A DNA stretch of 64,000 nt from JBKECP01 sp047974765 (GCA_047974765.1 JBKECP010000034.1:1-64000); one strand, 5' to 3'. Shown: positions 34,262 through 43,798, numbered from the stretch's first letter. The notes: generated by a model from the letters alone, not told the origin. Numbers and translations: made by a program.

Positions 34262-34936
34262 ATGTACTGTTGTTCGTCTTATCGCTCAGGGCTGTTGGCA
34301 GCAGGCTTTACCCTTATTGAAGTATTGATTGCAATGGCACTGTCAGTGCTGATTGCCGCGGCGGCCTATGTTTCCCTGTCCTCTGTGTTCAGTGCGGTTG
34401 AAGGAACGCGTGCTGTTGCTGAACGAACCTGGGAAGTGAATCGGGCGCTGATGTTTTTGTCGCGGGATCTACAGCACTTCGTCAACCGACCGGTGCGTGA
34501 TGAATTTGGCGAACTGGAGCCCGCTTTGCAGGGTGGTCCTGCTGCGCGATTTCTGCTGAGTTTTACCCGTGGTGGCTGGCACAATCCTCTGGGACATCCG
34601 CGCAGTTCTTTGCAGCGGGTCAATTACATACTGGAGGATGAGATCTTGTGGCGGGAGTCCTATCCGGTACTTGACCGGGCCAGTGATACAGAAGCGCAGC
34701 GTGTGCGCCTGCTCGGTGGAGTGTCACATATGGAATTAGCCTTTTTGGCTTCGCTGGAAGCGCTGGCTGATACCGGGGGAAAAGTAGCACTTGATACCCG
34801 CAACTGGCATGAAAACTGGGTGCTGGATTACAGCGATCCAAGTGCTTCGCTGGCGCCACCACTTGCATTGCAGCTCACGCTGGAGCTGACTGACTGGGGG
34901 GAGCTGAAGCGTCTGTATGCATTACCGCCCCTGTAA
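34262..34936 (+). CDS. gspJ: Minor pseudopilin GspJ
   Basis: 224 residues from ATG 34262, 4 bases after the gspI stop; a GTG at 34232 inside gspI is the alternative. Prepilin motif AG/FTLIEVLIAMALSVLIAAAAY, then the GspJ core MFLSRDLQHFVNRPVRDEFG, LQRVNYILEDEILWRESYPVLDRA, LELTDWGELKRLYALPP. It is a tip-complex pseudopilin. The 3' end overlaps gspK by 20 bases. Confidence 0.92.
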   Translation: MYCCSSYRSGLLAAGFTLIEVLIAMALSVLIAAAAYVSLSSVFSAVEGTRAVAERTWEVNRALMFLSRDLQHFVNRPVRDEFGELEPALQGGPAARFLLSFTRGGWHNPLGHPRSSLQRVNYILEDEILWRESYPVLDRASDTEAQRVRLLGGVSHMELAFLASLEALADTGGKVALDTRNWHENWVLDYSDPSASLAPPLALQLTLELTDWGELKRLYALPPL

Positions 34937-35972
34937 TTATTGTTTGGTTTCGCCACGTCGCCAGTCTGGCGCGGCATTGGTTATTGCCCTGTTGGTTTTT
35001 GCCGTTTGTGCGGCCTTGATGGTTGCCATGCGCGGTGAGTATGAGCTGTTCTATCAGCGTGCGGCTAACAGCTTTGTTGCCTGGCAGGGCAGGGCTTACC
35101 TGCGTGGTGCCGAAGCGCTGGCTATCCAGGTGTTGGTGCTGGACTATGAGATGGGCGCCAATAGTGAACAGCAGCGTGATGACCTGAAAGAGTTATGGGC
35201 TGCGCCACCAAGAGCTTATCCGCTGGAAGACGGCAGTTTTATGGAAGGGTCGCTGGAGGATTTACAGGGTCGCTTTAACCTCAATAATCTGGCTTTGACT
35301 GACAGTAGTGAAGGCGGTAGCGAAGGCGTCAACCAGGCAATATCCCCCCGCTTTACACCGGCGCAGCAACAATTTATCCGCTTGCTGCAATCGCTGGAAA
35401 CACTGACGCTGAGCGAGTATGAGGCAATTGCTATTGTTGAGGCGATTGCCGATTGGCTGGATACAGACAGCATTGCGCGCTTACAGGGTGCCGAGGATGA
35501 TTATTATCTCGGTCGTCGTCCTGCGCATCGGGCGGCCAACAGGCGTTTTAGTGCTGTCAGTGAGCTGCGTTCGGTAGCTCATGTGACAGCGGAGCTATAT
35601 CAGGCACTGGCACCGCTGGTGACTGTCTGGCCGGCACAGGGTGGAAAGCTGAATATTCATACGGCATCGTCAGCGGTGCTGCGCTCGCTGAATGCTGATG
35701 ATGAACTGCAACCTTTAACGGTGGATCAGGCTTCGGCATTGTTCAGTCTCAGGGATGATACGGCATTTACCAGTGTCGATAATCTGCTGGCGCAACCATT
35801 GTTTTCTGGCAGGCAAACCAGCGGACTGAAAACCTTGCTGGGTGAGACATCCGAGTGGTTTTTATTGACAGCGAAAGCAGAAGTTGCCGGGCGCAACCTG
35901 CACTTGTACAGTGTTTTGCACCGGAATCAGCGGCAGGTGGAGGCTTTTGTCCGCTCTACCGGTGAGCTTTGA
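34917..35972 (+). CDS. gspK: Minor pseudopilin GspK
   Basis: 351 residues, starting inside the end of gspJ. N-terminal QSG/AALVIALLVFAVCAALMVAM (GspK lacks the usual Phe/Glu prepilin pair, and that is the case here). The large alpha domain insertion contains EAIADWLDTDS and EDDYYLGRRPAHRAANRRF, followed by WPAQGGKLNIHTASSAVLRSL. It caps the pseudopilus with GspI and GspJ. Confidence 0.93.
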   Translation: MHYRPCNYCLVSPRRQSGAALVIALLVFAVCAALMVAMRGEYELFYQRAANSFVAWQGRAYLRGAEALAIQVLVLDYEMGANSEQQRDDLKELWAAPPRAYPLEDGSFMEGSLEDLQGRFNLNNLALTDSSEGGSEGVNQAISPRFTPAQQQFIRLLQSLETLTLSEYEAIAIVEAIADWLDTDSIARLQGAEDDYYLGRRPAHRAANRRFSAVSELRSVAHVTAELYQALAPLVTVWPAQGGKLNIHTASSAVLRSLNADDELQPLTVDQASALFSLRDDTAFTSVDNLLAQPLFSGRQTSGLKTLLGETSEWFLLTAKAEVAGRNLHLYSVLHRNQRQVEAFVRSTGEL

Positions 35973-36047
35973 AAATACGCATTTTAAAACAGCTATCTGG
36001 ACAAGAGGGTGTCAGCCACTTGACTGGGGAATTCAGGAGAGACTGTT

Positions 36048-37244
36048 TTGCATAACTATGTTGTTCTGCGACGGCTGGGTGAAAAGCTAATCTGGTATCC
36101 GCCGGGTTCCGGCGGCAGTACCCATCTGCTCGATAGTGAGGAAGCTGTTCAGCATTTGCGCTCAACACTTGCACAGCAGCGTTGGAATCTGTGTTTTGCT
36201 GTGCCTGCCGAGTCTTTGCGCCTGCTGAGTTTGTCAGTTGGTGAAGATGAAAAGAAGCATCTGTCGCAGTCCTTGCCCTTTATGCTTGAAGAGCAGATAG
36301 CGGGTGATATTGACCAACTGCATTTTGCCAGTGTTGCCTGTAACGATTCGCGTTATGGCGTGGCCATCTGCTCAAAAGTGGATATGGCCCTGTGGCAGCA
36401 ACATCTGGATATATTGGGAAATATTGATCAGTGCTTACCGGAAGTCCTGCTGCTGCCCTGGCGTGAGCGGGAGTGGTGTCTGCTGGTGGAACAGGAGCGG
36501 GTGTTGGTGCGCAGCAATGACTGCGAAGGCTTTGCCTGTGATCCTGAAATGGCGCCGCTATTATTGTCGGCGGCCTTGTCAGCAGGTGAACCTCAGGTCG
36601 TGGTAATTTATGGCCAGGATCAAACACAGGACAGCCAGTTGCTGCCACCGCAATTGCGTGAACGCTGTCAGTGGCGTCGTGGTGATTTCAGTACGGCCCT
36701 GGTGCTGACAGACAGCATACCGGCACTGAATTTGCGCCAGGGTGCTTTTGCACCCCGATTGCCATTGCAGCGCTGGTGGCAACAATGGCGTTTGATAGCA
36801 GCTGTATTGGCTGTGGCACTGAGCTTGCAATTGCTTGCCAACTGGCTGGATTACCGGATGTTGCAGGCACAGGATCTGTCGCTGCGAGCGGCACGTGAGG
36901 CAAGTTATCGTCAGGCGTATCCACAGGGCAAGGTCATTGATCCTGAAAAGCAACTCAAACGGCAATTGGCGTCCATGCAGGGTTCTGGCAGCAGCAGCGG
37001 CTTTATTGCCGTCATGGATAATGTTGGTCAGGTACTGGCCAACGAACCGGGAGCGTTGTTAGCCAGTATTAATTACAGTGATCGCGGTGGTGATTTGCGG
37101 ATGAATATTGTCGCCCCTGATTTTGAAAGTGTGGAACGTCTGCGTGCAGGTATTAATGCCAGTGGACTGGTGGCAACGATGGAAAGCAGCAGCGCCCAGA
37201 AAGAGGGGGTGCGGGCCCGTATTCGGGTGGAGGTGGGGTCGTGA
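36048..37244 (+). CDS. gspL: Type II secretion protein GspL
   Basis: 398 residues from TTG 36048 with AGGAG 9 bases upstream. The N-terminal cytoplasmic actin-like part (LPFMLEEQIAGDIDQLHFA; PEVLLLPW) binds GspE; one membrane helix (LIAAVLAVALSLQLLANWLDY) precedes a periplasmic ferredoxin-like domain. It anchors the ATPase to the membrane. A TTG start suggests lower translation than the pseudopilins. Confidence 0.93.
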   Translation: MHNYVVLRRLGEKLIWYPPGSGGSTHLLDSEEAVQHLRSTLAQQRWNLCFAVPAESLRLLSLSVGEDEKKHLSQSLPFMLEEQIAGDIDQLHFASVACNDSRYGVAICSKVDMALWQQHLDILGNIDQCLPEVLLLPWREREWCLLVEQERVLVRSNDCEGFACDPEMAPLLLSAALSAGEPQVVVIYGQDQTQDSQLLPPQLRERCQWRRGDFSTALVLTDSIPALNLRQGAFAPRLPLQRWWQQWRLIAAVLAVALSLQLLANWLDYRMLQAQDLSLRAAREASYRQAYPQGKVIDPEKQLKRQLASMQGSGSSSGFIAVMDNVGQVLANEPGALLASINYSDRGGDLRMNIVAPDFESVERLRAGINASGLVATMESSSAQKEGVRARIRVEVGS

Positions 37245-37714
37245 GTCACTGGTTCGGGCGTTTCAATCGTCGCGAGCAGCTCTGCCTGCTGGCCCTGGCC
37301 CTGATTGTGCCTTTATACCTTCTGTATATCCTGTTATGGGCACCACTGAATGAGCGCAGGGCACAGCTGGTAATTCGCAATCAGGCAACAGCTGAATCAC
37401 TGCAACGGGTTGATGTCATGGTGTCGCAAGTGCTGCATTTACGGGCAAATGGTGATCAACAGCATAAAACCCGCAATTTGGTATCGGTCGTTAATCAGGG
37501 AACCAGTGCGGCCAACCTGTTGGTCAGCCGTTTGCAGCCGGGTAATCGCGGTGATATTCAGGTACGCCTGGAAAACGCAGATTTTATCCGTGTGATGGAT
37601 TGGCTCTATGAGGTTGAGCAGGTACAGGCTCTGCTGTTACTGGAGGTATCCATTACCCAGGGTGGTGGTGCTGGCCGGGTCAATGCCACTATCCGTATTG
37701 GTCAGGGGCAGTAG
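37241..37714 (+). CDS. gspM: Type II secretion protein GspM
   Basis: 157 residues, GTG start overlapping the gspL stop by 4 bases. Short cytoplasmic N-terminus, membrane helix (LCLLALALIVPLYLLYILLWAPL), then a periplasmic ferredoxin-like domain with IQVRLENADFIRVMDWLYEVE, typical of GspM. It pairs with GspL in the inner-membrane platform. Confidence 0.92.
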   Translation: MSHWFGRFNRREQLCLLALALIVPLYLLYILLWAPLNERRAQLVIRNQATAESLQRVDVMVSQVLHLRANGDQQHKTRNLVSVVNQGTSAANLLVSRLQPGNRGDIQVRLENADFIRVMDWLYEVEQVQALLLLEVSITQGGGAGRVNATIRIGQGQ

Positions 37715-37717
37715 CAC

Positions 37718-38464
37718 ATGTCTGTTCGTATCCTTCTGCCAGGATTATTACTGGTCCTGCTGGCAGGCTTGCTTATCAGTGCTCCGGCCCGTTTGCTGGC
37801 CTTCTTCTTGCCTCAGGATCAGGTTTTACTACAGGGGCTTAATGGAACTATCTGGCATGGTCGGGCCAGTCGGGTCCAAATAATGACCGCAGCCGGTCCC
37901 GCTCAACTGGGTATGGTTTATTGGCATCTGAAACCCCTGTCACTGCTGACTCTGTCGCCCACGCTGACCATTCGCAGTGAATGGGGTGAGCAGCGCTTGC
38001 AAACTGAATTTACGCTGTATCTGGATAAAACTGTCAGCCTGAAAGATGTGGATGCCAGTTTTGATGCAGGTGTTCTCAGTGAAATTCTGCCTTTGGCACT
38101 GGAAGGACGCTTTAATTTAACTGCCAAATCTTTGCATCTTGGCCGGGATCAGTTTCTGGCGGCTGATGGTCGTCTGGTATGGTCGCATGCCGCCTGGAAT
38201 GCTCCGCAGGGAAGGATTGTTCTTGGCAATTATGCAATGGATGTTTTGCAAGCGGACCGGAATGAACCACTGACAGGCAGGATCCTCAGTTTGAATGGAC
38301 CGGTTGAGGCGGCGGGAAAGGTGACCATTGACGGGGCCGCTTATGAGATTGATATGACAATAAGTGGTCAGCATTCACTGGATCCCGTGTTGGTGCAGGC
38401 ACTGTCACTGATGGCCCAGCCTGTGGAGAATGGTTTTCACCTGGCACTCGTAGGTACTTTTTAA
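37718..38464 (+). CDS. gspN: Type II secretion protein GspN
   Basis: 248 residues. N-terminal membrane helix (ILLPGLLLVLLAGLLISAPARLL), then the GspN pattern LQGLNGTIWHGRASRV, VYWHLKPLSLLTLSPTLTI, FNLTAKSLHLGRDQF and INGPVEAAGKV-like segments. GspN is an accessory part found in only some systems, and its role is poorly defined. It ends the operon; a small hairpin follows. Confidence 0.88.
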   Translation: MSVRILLPGLLLVLLAGLLISAPARLLAFFLPQDQVLLQGLNGTIWHGRASRVQIMTAAGPAQLGMVYWHLKPLSLLTLSPTLTIRSEWGEQRLQTEFTLYLDKTVSLKDVDASFDAGVLSEILPLALEGRFNLTAKSLHLGRDQFLAADGRLVWSHAAWNAPQGRIVLGNYAMDVLQADRNEPLTGRILSLNGPVEAAGKVTIDGAAYEIDMTISGQHSLDPVLVQALSLMAQPVENGFHLALVGTF

Positions 38465-38473
38465 GCAGGAATA

Positions 38474-38496
38474 AACCGCTATATTTGCGGTTATTT
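38474..38496 (+). terminator. Small hairpin after gspN
   Basis: AACCGC-TATATTT-GCGGTT (6-bp stem) followed by ATTT, 10 bases after the gspN stop. It is weak but well placed to end the gsp operon. Confidence 0.45.
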
Positions 38497-38622
38497 CGTG
38501 TTTGCATGCACATGAGCAAAGGACGGGCAATGGCTTTCACTGAAAGCTATACATGATTCATGTAGACTGCGCCATAACCCGTAGCCGGGTGTTCAAATAA
38601 CAACAGATTGGAGTGTTGCATC

Positions 38623-39972
38623 ATGGCAGCAGCTGGTGGACAACATTGGTCCTCTCGATTTGCGTTCCTTATGGCCTCGGTGGGCTTTGCCGTTGGCCTT
38701 GGCAATATCTGGCGTTTCCCCTATGTAACCGGGGAGAACGGTGGTGCCGCTTTCGTTATTGTGTATCTTGCCTGTGCTTTTGGTATTGGTGTACCCATAC
38801 TGATGGCAGAGCTGCTAATAGGTCGGCGTGGACAGGGCAGTCCTCCACAGGCGATGGCCAATGTGGCGCATGAAAGTGGTCGCAGTCGGCAATGGCGTTG
38901 GGTTGGTGGTATGGGATTACTGGCTGCCTACACTATTGAAATTGTTTATGCCGTTGTTGTTGGCTGGGTGTTGTGGTATCTGGCCAAGGCTGTTACCACC
39001 GGGTTTGCCGATGTCGACGGGCTGATTGCTGTGGCTGAATTCAATAATGTGCTGGCTGATAATGTCGGCATGATGTTCTGGACACTGGTTGGTTTAACGA
39101 TAACAGGCCTGATTATTTTTGCCGGTGTCAAAGACGGAATTGAGCGGGCGGTCAGCTTTATGATGCCGCTGATGTTTGTACTGTTGTTGGGGTTGGCCAC
39201 TTACAACTACTTTGCCGGTGGCTTTGAAGAGGCACTGAGGTGGTTGTTCACGCCCGACTTCAGCAAGATTGATTCCAAAGCCGTGTTAGCTGCTATTGGT
39301 CAGGCTTTTTTTTCTATCGGTGTGGCCATGGGCGGTATGATGACCTACGGCTCTTATCTACCGCGCAATATCTCTATTACTCAATCGGTACTGATTGTCG
39401 TTATGGCTGATACGCTGGTTGCTGTGCTGGCGGGACTGGTGATTTTTCCGGCGGTATTTCATTACGGTCTTGATCCTGCCGCAGGTGTCGGTCTGATCTT
39501 CAAAACCCTGCCGGTTGCTTTCGCCCAGATGCCTGGCGGCCATCTTTTCAGTGTGCTCTTTTTCGTTATGTTGTCGGTAGCGGGTATTACTTCAATGGTG
39601 GGGCTGATTGAGTCAGTCAACGCCTGGATTGAAGGGCGTTTTAATATTGGCCGCCATATCAGTGCGCTGATTGTTGTGGGTTCAATTGCTGTATTTAGTG
39701 TCATTAGTTGTCTGTCCTATAACGTATTTGAAGAATATACATTCAATGGCAAGAATTTTAACGACAGCATGGATTTCTTTTCCAATCAGATTCTTTTACC
39801 ACTGGGCGGGCTCTTTATTGCTATTTTTGCCGGTTGGGCCATGCGACGGCAGGACAGTCGTAACGAACTGCACTCCCTTGGCAATACCGGTTTTGCTATC
39901 TGGCATTTTTTAATTCGTTTTGTTGTCCCGGTAGCTGTAGTAACAATTTTGGTGTTTGGTATCGCCGGTTGA
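38623..39972 (+). CDS. Neurotransmitter:sodium symporter (NSS) family transporter
   Basis: 449 residues from ATG 38623 with GGAG 9 bases upstream. About 12 membrane helices. It has the NSS sodium/substrate-site motif FLMASVGFAVGLGNIWRFPYVTGENGGAAF in helix 1 and FFSIGVAMGGMMTYGSYLPRN in helix 6, followed by the SMVGLIESVNAWIEG region. Family members carry amino acids (LeuT, TnaT, MhsT) with sodium; the substrate is not predictable here. Palindromes CTTTCACTGAAAG (38534) and TACATGATTCATGTA (38550) in the promoter region may be regulator sites. Confidence 0.93.
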   Translation: MAAAGGQHWSSRFAFLMASVGFAVGLGNIWRFPYVTGENGGAAFVIVYLACAFGIGVPILMAELLIGRRGQGSPPQAMANVAHESGRSRQWRWVGGMGLLAAYTIEIVYAVVVGWVLWYLAKAVTTGFADVDGLIAVAEFNNVLADNVGMMFWTLVGLTITGLIIFAGVKDGIERAVSFMMPLMFVLLLGLATYNYFAGGFEEALRWLFTPDFSKIDSKAVLAAIGQAFFSIGVAMGGMMTYGSYLPRNISITQSVLIVVMADTLVAVLAGLVIFPAVFHYGLDPAAGVGLIFKTLPVAFAQMPGGHLFSVLFFVMLSVAGITSMVGLIESVNAWIEGRFNIGRHISALIVVGSIAVFSVISCLSYNVFEEYTFNGKNFNDSMDFFSNQILLPLGGLFIAIFAGWAMRRQDSRNELHSLGNTGFAIWHFLIRFVVPVAVVTILVFGIAG

Positions 39973-40094
39973 ATAAATCTGCATTTGGATTGTTGCTTGT
40001 TAACTCAGCAAGTGTTTGGCCGGGTAGATAAGAACAAAATGTTCAATAAGCAGAGCAGGTTGAGTAATTAAAAAATGAAGTCTTGGAGATAGGC

Positions 40095-41483
40095 ATGTTG
40101 TCAGCACTGAGCAATTTTCTGTGGGACTATGTGTTGGCGTTGCTGCTGGTGAGTATTGGCCTGCTCTTTACTATTGCTTCGCGCGGTGTGCAATTTCGTT
40201 TTTTTGGTCGTATGTTTACGGTTCTGTGCGGTGGCTTGCGGCATGAAAAAGGGCGCATCAGCTCCTTTCAGGCTTTGGTGGTCAGTGTGGCTGGCCGGGT
40301 AGGTGGTGGCAACATTGGTGGTGTAGCCGTGGCGATAACACTCGGTGGCCCCGGTGCCGTGTTCTGGATGTGGTTGATAGGCCTTATGGGTATGGCAACC
40401 AGTTTTTTTGAGTGTTCGCTGGCCCAGTTGTATAAGCGCAGAGAGCCCGATGGTACCTATCGTGGGGGACCGGCCTATTATCTGCAAAATGGCGCCCGTC
40501 AGCGCTGGTTGGCTATAGTCTACTCAATACTGCTGCTGATAACTTTTGGCTTCGGCTTTAATGCCTTGCAGTCCTATATGGTGGCCACTTCAATAGAGGC
40601 TTCCTTTGGTCTGTCACCCTGGGTCACCGGTGTGTGCATGGCTGTGTTTATGGGTTTGATTATTTTTGGTGGTATCCAGCGTATTGCCGCTGTGGCTGAA
40701 GTTATTGTGCCGTTGATGGCGCTGGGCTATTTGTTAGCGGCACTGTCAGTGTTGATTATCAATTTGAGTGAAATTCCCGCCATGCTGGTGTTGATTGTAA
40801 AAAGTGCCTTTGGTCTGGAACAGGCTATAGGGGGAGGACTCGGGGTGGCACTGATGGAGGGCATCAAGCGGGGGCTGTTTAGCAATGAGGCCGGGCTTGG
40901 TAGTGCGCCCAATGTCGCTGCCGTGGCTTATGTGCCACACCCGGTTAATCAGGGCATCGTACAGGCCTTCAGCGTATTTATTGATACCATTATTATGTGT
41001 ACCTGTACGGCTTTGATTATTTTGCTGTCAGATATATATCAATCGGGTCTGGAAAATATTGCTGGTGTTGCCTTGACGCAAAATGCTCTGGCTTCGCACG
41101 TTGGTGAATGGGGCGCGATGTATGTCAGCATGGCACTGGTGCTGTTTGCTTTCAGTTCCATCATGTACAACTATTTTCTCGGTGAAAACAGCCTGGGTTT
41201 TCTTTGCCATAACAGGCCGGTTCTGCTTTATGGCTTTCGTATCATTGTACTGGCGTTGCTGTTGTGGGGGTCTTTGCAGGATTTGAAAACGGTATTTGGT
41301 TTTGCAGATCTGACGATGGGATTACTTGGGCTGGTCAATCTGGTGGGGCTGCTCTGGATGTTTAAAATTGCTATGCGTCTGCTGAACGATTATGACAATC
41401 AGCTTAAAGTTACCGCAACTCCACGGCTTAAACCAGAGGATTACTGTGATCTTGATATTGACCCCGGCGCCTGGCGCAGCTGA
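40095..41483 (+). CDS. AGCS-family sodium:alanine/amino-acid symporter
   Basis: 462 residues from ATG 40095 with GGAG 7 bases upstream. Around 11 membrane helices. AGCS signatures are VSVAGRVGGGNIGGVAVAITLGGPGAVFWMW (a variant of the usual GTGNIAGVA), FFECSLAQLYKRREPDGTYRGGPAYYL, GIKRGLFSNEAGLGSAPNVAA, and FSSIMYNYFLGENSLGF. It imports alanine, glycine or similar amino acids with sodium. It follows the NSS transporter on the same strand after 122 bases, probably a separate unit. The variant first motif suggests a distinct subgroup. Confidence 0.92.
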   Translation: MLSALSNFLWDYVLALLLVSIGLLFTIASRGVQFRFFGRMFTVLCGGLRHEKGRISSFQALVVSVAGRVGGGNIGGVAVAITLGGPGAVFWMWLIGLMGMATSFFECSLAQLYKRREPDGTYRGGPAYYLQNGARQRWLAIVYSILLLITFGFGFNALQSYMVATSIEASFGLSPWVTGVCMAVFMGLIIFGGIQRIAAVAEVIVPLMALGYLLAALSVLIINLSEIPAMLVLIVKSAFGLEQAIGGGLGVALMEGIKRGLFSNEAGLGSAPNVAAVAYVPHPVNQGIVQAFSVFIDTIIMCTCTALIILLSDIYQSGLENIAGVALTQNALASHVGEWGAMYVSMALVLFAFSSIMYNYFLGENSLGFLCHNRPVLLYGFRIIVLALLLWGSLQDLKTVFGFADLTMGLLGLVNLVGLLWMFKIAMRLLNDYDNQLKVTATPRLKPEDYCDLDIDPGAWRS

Positions 41484-41545
41484 CGATTAACCTGGCTCGC
41501 GCACTGGCTAAGAGCCAGCGGCGGCGCACCCACGCACCACGAATT

Positions 41546-41570
41546 AACCCGGATAAATACTTGCCGGGTT
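41546..41570 (+). terminator. Hairpin after the AGCS transporter
   Basis: AACCCGG ... CCGGGTT (7-bp stem, 11-base loop), 63 bases after the stop. An adjacent CTGGCT/AGCCAG pairing lies nearer the gene. No U-run follows, so it is weak. Confidence 0.4.
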
Positions 41571-41774
41571 GATAATATAGCTGTCAGCGTATAATCCAGT
41601 ATGAGTGCATGCTGAAAAATTACCGATCGAGAATGCAGGCTCAAGCATGCTTGCCTAAAGATGTCAAAATTGATAGCTGGTGCAGGCGTGTTCTGTCGCG
41701 CTTATAGTGACTGGTTTTTATAGCTAATTTAAAAGAGCTATATTTAAAAGACCTATGTAAAGGATTACTTGATT

Positions 41775-42275
41775 ATGAGGTTTTTGATTTTTATTACCGC
41801 ACTGGTTCTTCTTGCAATGCTTGGTTATATGGCTGTTTTGCTTGGAATGGTTCCGGGTGATTATCTGGGTTTTGATACAGGTGAACTTGCTTTACCTGCC
41901 TCAACCGCCGAACTGGGCGAAAGTATTGGCCTTATCGATGGTGTGTTCAGTTCTTTTGCGATGATTCTTGCGCTTATCACACTTTTTTTACAACAAAGAG
42001 CGCTGCGTCAGCAGAGTAAAGAGAGCCGGGAAGCTCTGGCAGTGAGCGCTTATTCGGCTCAGCTGACATTTTTGACGGCTGAAATCGACCGGCTCGGAAT
42101 GCAGGCAGACCGTGCTGCTCAACAAGCAGAAGATAAGAAGCTGAAGTCAAATAGCGATGATGAAGAGATAAGAAATTTATATGATATTGCTCGAAATAGC
42201 CGCAATAAACAAAAAGAACATCGCAAACAAGCTGAGAAAATACATCACTGTTTGTATAGTCATCTCCCCAAGTAA
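41775..42275 (+). CDS. Hypothetical membrane protein with C-terminal coiled-coil-like tail
   Basis: 166 residues from ATG 41775 with AAAGGA upstream. Helix 1 is about residues 3-24 (FLIFITALVLLAMLGYMAVLL) and helix 2 about 52-72 (GVFSSFAMILALITLFLQQ). The remaining 90 residues are charged and helix-forming (ALRQQSKESREAL ... KQKEHRKQAEK), probably cytoplasmic. I do not recognise a family. It is more AT-rich than its neighbours, which hints at later arrival. It is convergent with cls, with only 17 bases between the ends. Confidence 0.65.
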   Translation: MRFLIFITALVLLAMLGYMAVLLGMVPGDYLGFDTGELALPASTAELGESIGLIDGVFSSFAMILALITLFLQQRALRQQSKESREALAVSAYSAQLTFLTAEIDRLGMQADRAAQQAEDKKLKSNSDDEEIRNLYDIARNSRNKQKEHRKQAEKIHHCLYSHLPK

Positions 42276-42292
42276 ACACATACGGCAAACGC

Positions 42293-43735
42293 TTATAAAA
42301 TTGGTGAAAACAGGCGCGCAATACCCATGGCGTAGGGGAACCAGCGGGGTTTGCTGGCTATTTCTTCAGCTGTAACCCGCCGCGATCGGGCCAGATCTTG
42401 CTGTAGCATTGCCTCAACCTGAGCGCAGGTGCCAGCACCATTTATCAAAAGCGTAATCTCAAAATTAAGGCGGAAGGAGCGGTTGTCGAAATTGGCAGTG
42501 CCCACGCCAGCTGCCAGAGAATCCATCAATAATACTTTTTGATGCATAAAACCGCCCTGATAACGGTAAACCTTGACGCCCGCTGGTAATAGCTCCCGGG
42601 TAAAGGCCCAGTTGGCCATGCCTACCACCGGCCCATCCGGCTCATCGGGAATAATCAGTCGTACATCCACACCCCTCAGAGCGGCCAGTTGCAGAGCAGA
42701 GATAATACTGCGATCAGGTACGAAGTAGGGGCTGGCGATCCAGATGCGCTGGCGCGCCTCCATAATTACCTGGTGAAACATCAAACCGGCTTCTTCCAGC
42801 GTGCTGGCCGGGTCAGAGGCAAAAACCAGTATATTGCTGTCGCCGCAGTGATGAGGTTTGAAGCTGAACCTGATGTCCAGGGGCTTGCGTGTCGCCCAAC
42901 GCCAGTCGGTGGCAAAGGCCAGTTCGATGCTGAGTAGCGCTGGTCCCTGAATATGGGCATGGGTATCGCGCCAGAAGCCGTAGCGTTTGTCTTTGCCCAG
43001 ATATTCGTCGCCGATATTATGACCGCCAATCCAGGCGTGCTCACCGTCGACCACGACAATCTTGCGGTGGTTGCGAAAGTTCAGCTGGAAACGATTGTTG
43101 CGACCCTGGCTGGTATTGAAAGCGGCCACTTTGACGCCGTTTTTTACCATATCCCTGCAGGCCCGTTTGCGATGGAAATTGCGGCTGCCAATTTCATCAT
43201 AGAGCAGAAAAACTTTTACACCGGCAGCGGCTTTGCGACTGAGTATATCGGCAATATGCCGCCCCAATTCATCGCTGCGAAAGATATAAAACTCCATCAG
43301 GATGTAATCTTTGGCCGCCTCCAGACCTTCAATGATGCTGGCGAAAGTTGCCTGACCGTTAATCAGCAGTTCGACATGATTACCGCGGGTAGCGGGGGTG
43401 CGACTTAATTGAAACAGGCTGTTATAAAGGGGTATTTTCCGTGAGGGGGCAATAATGAAGTCATCCAGCACATGTGCGGCTTTTTGCATCAGATGCCGGG
43501 TTTCGTGTTCAACTTTCCGCTTTTGCTCAAGGTAACCGGCAAATTTATGGCGACCAAAAATCCAGTACAGTGGCAAACTCAGGTAAGGCATGGTCAATAG
43601 TGAAATTGTCCATGCAATTGCACCCTGAGCCGTGCGAGCTTTCATGGCCGCTTCAATGGCCGACATTATCGCCATCAGATAAAGCAGCAGGGCGATGATG
43701 GCAATCACATCACTGTAGAGTTCAAAGGTATCCAT
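42293..43735 (-). CDS. cls: Cardiolipin synthase (phospholipase D family)
   Basis: 480 residues. Two N-terminal membrane helices (IIALLLYLMAIMSAIEAAM; IAWTISLLTMPYLSLPLYWIFG) are followed by two HKD motifs: NHRKIVVVDGEHAWIGGHNIGDEY and MHQKVLLMDSLAAGVGTANFDNRSF. Overall layout matches bacterial ClsA-type enzymes, which join two phosphatidylglycerols into cardiolipin at the inner membrane. The region upstream has no clear ribosome site but carries a 13-base palindrome. Confidence 0.95.
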   Translation of the reverse strand: MDTFELYSDVIAIIALLLYLMAIMSAIEAAMKARTAQGAIAWTISLLTMPYLSLPLYWIFGRHKFAGYLEQKRKVEHETRHLMQKAAHVLDDFIIAPSRKIPLYNSLFQLSRTPATRGNHVELLINGQATFASIIEGLEAAKDYILMEFYIFRSDELGRHIADILSRKAAAGVKVFLLYDEIGSRNFHRKRACRDMVKNGVKVAAFNTSQGRNNRFQLNFRNHRKIVVVDGEHAWIGGHNIGDEYLGKDKRYGFWRDTHAHIQGPALLSIELAFATDWRWATRKPLDIRFSFKPHHCGDSNILVFASDPASTLEEAGLMFHQVIMEARQRIWIASPYFVPDRSIISALQLAALRGVDVRLIIPDEPDGPVVGMANWAFTRELLPAGVKVYRYQGGFMHQKVLLMDSLAAGVGTANFDNRSFRLNFEITLLINGAGTCAQVEAMLQQDLARSRRVTAEEIASKPRWFPYAMGIARLFSPIL

Positions 43736-43740
43736 AGGAT

Positions 43741-43753
43741 GACTAGTCTAGTC
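43741..43753. promoter_or_regulatory. Perfect 13-base palindrome before cls
   Basis: GACTAG-T-CTAGTC, 5 bases upstream of the cls ATG. In the mRNA it could form a 6-bp stem where the ribosome site should be; as DNA it could be an operator. There is no direct evidence for either. Confidence 0.35.
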
Positions 43754-43798
43754 GTTCCCTGGGGATGAGGATAGCGTGGAGACAACATTGTGGGAGAT

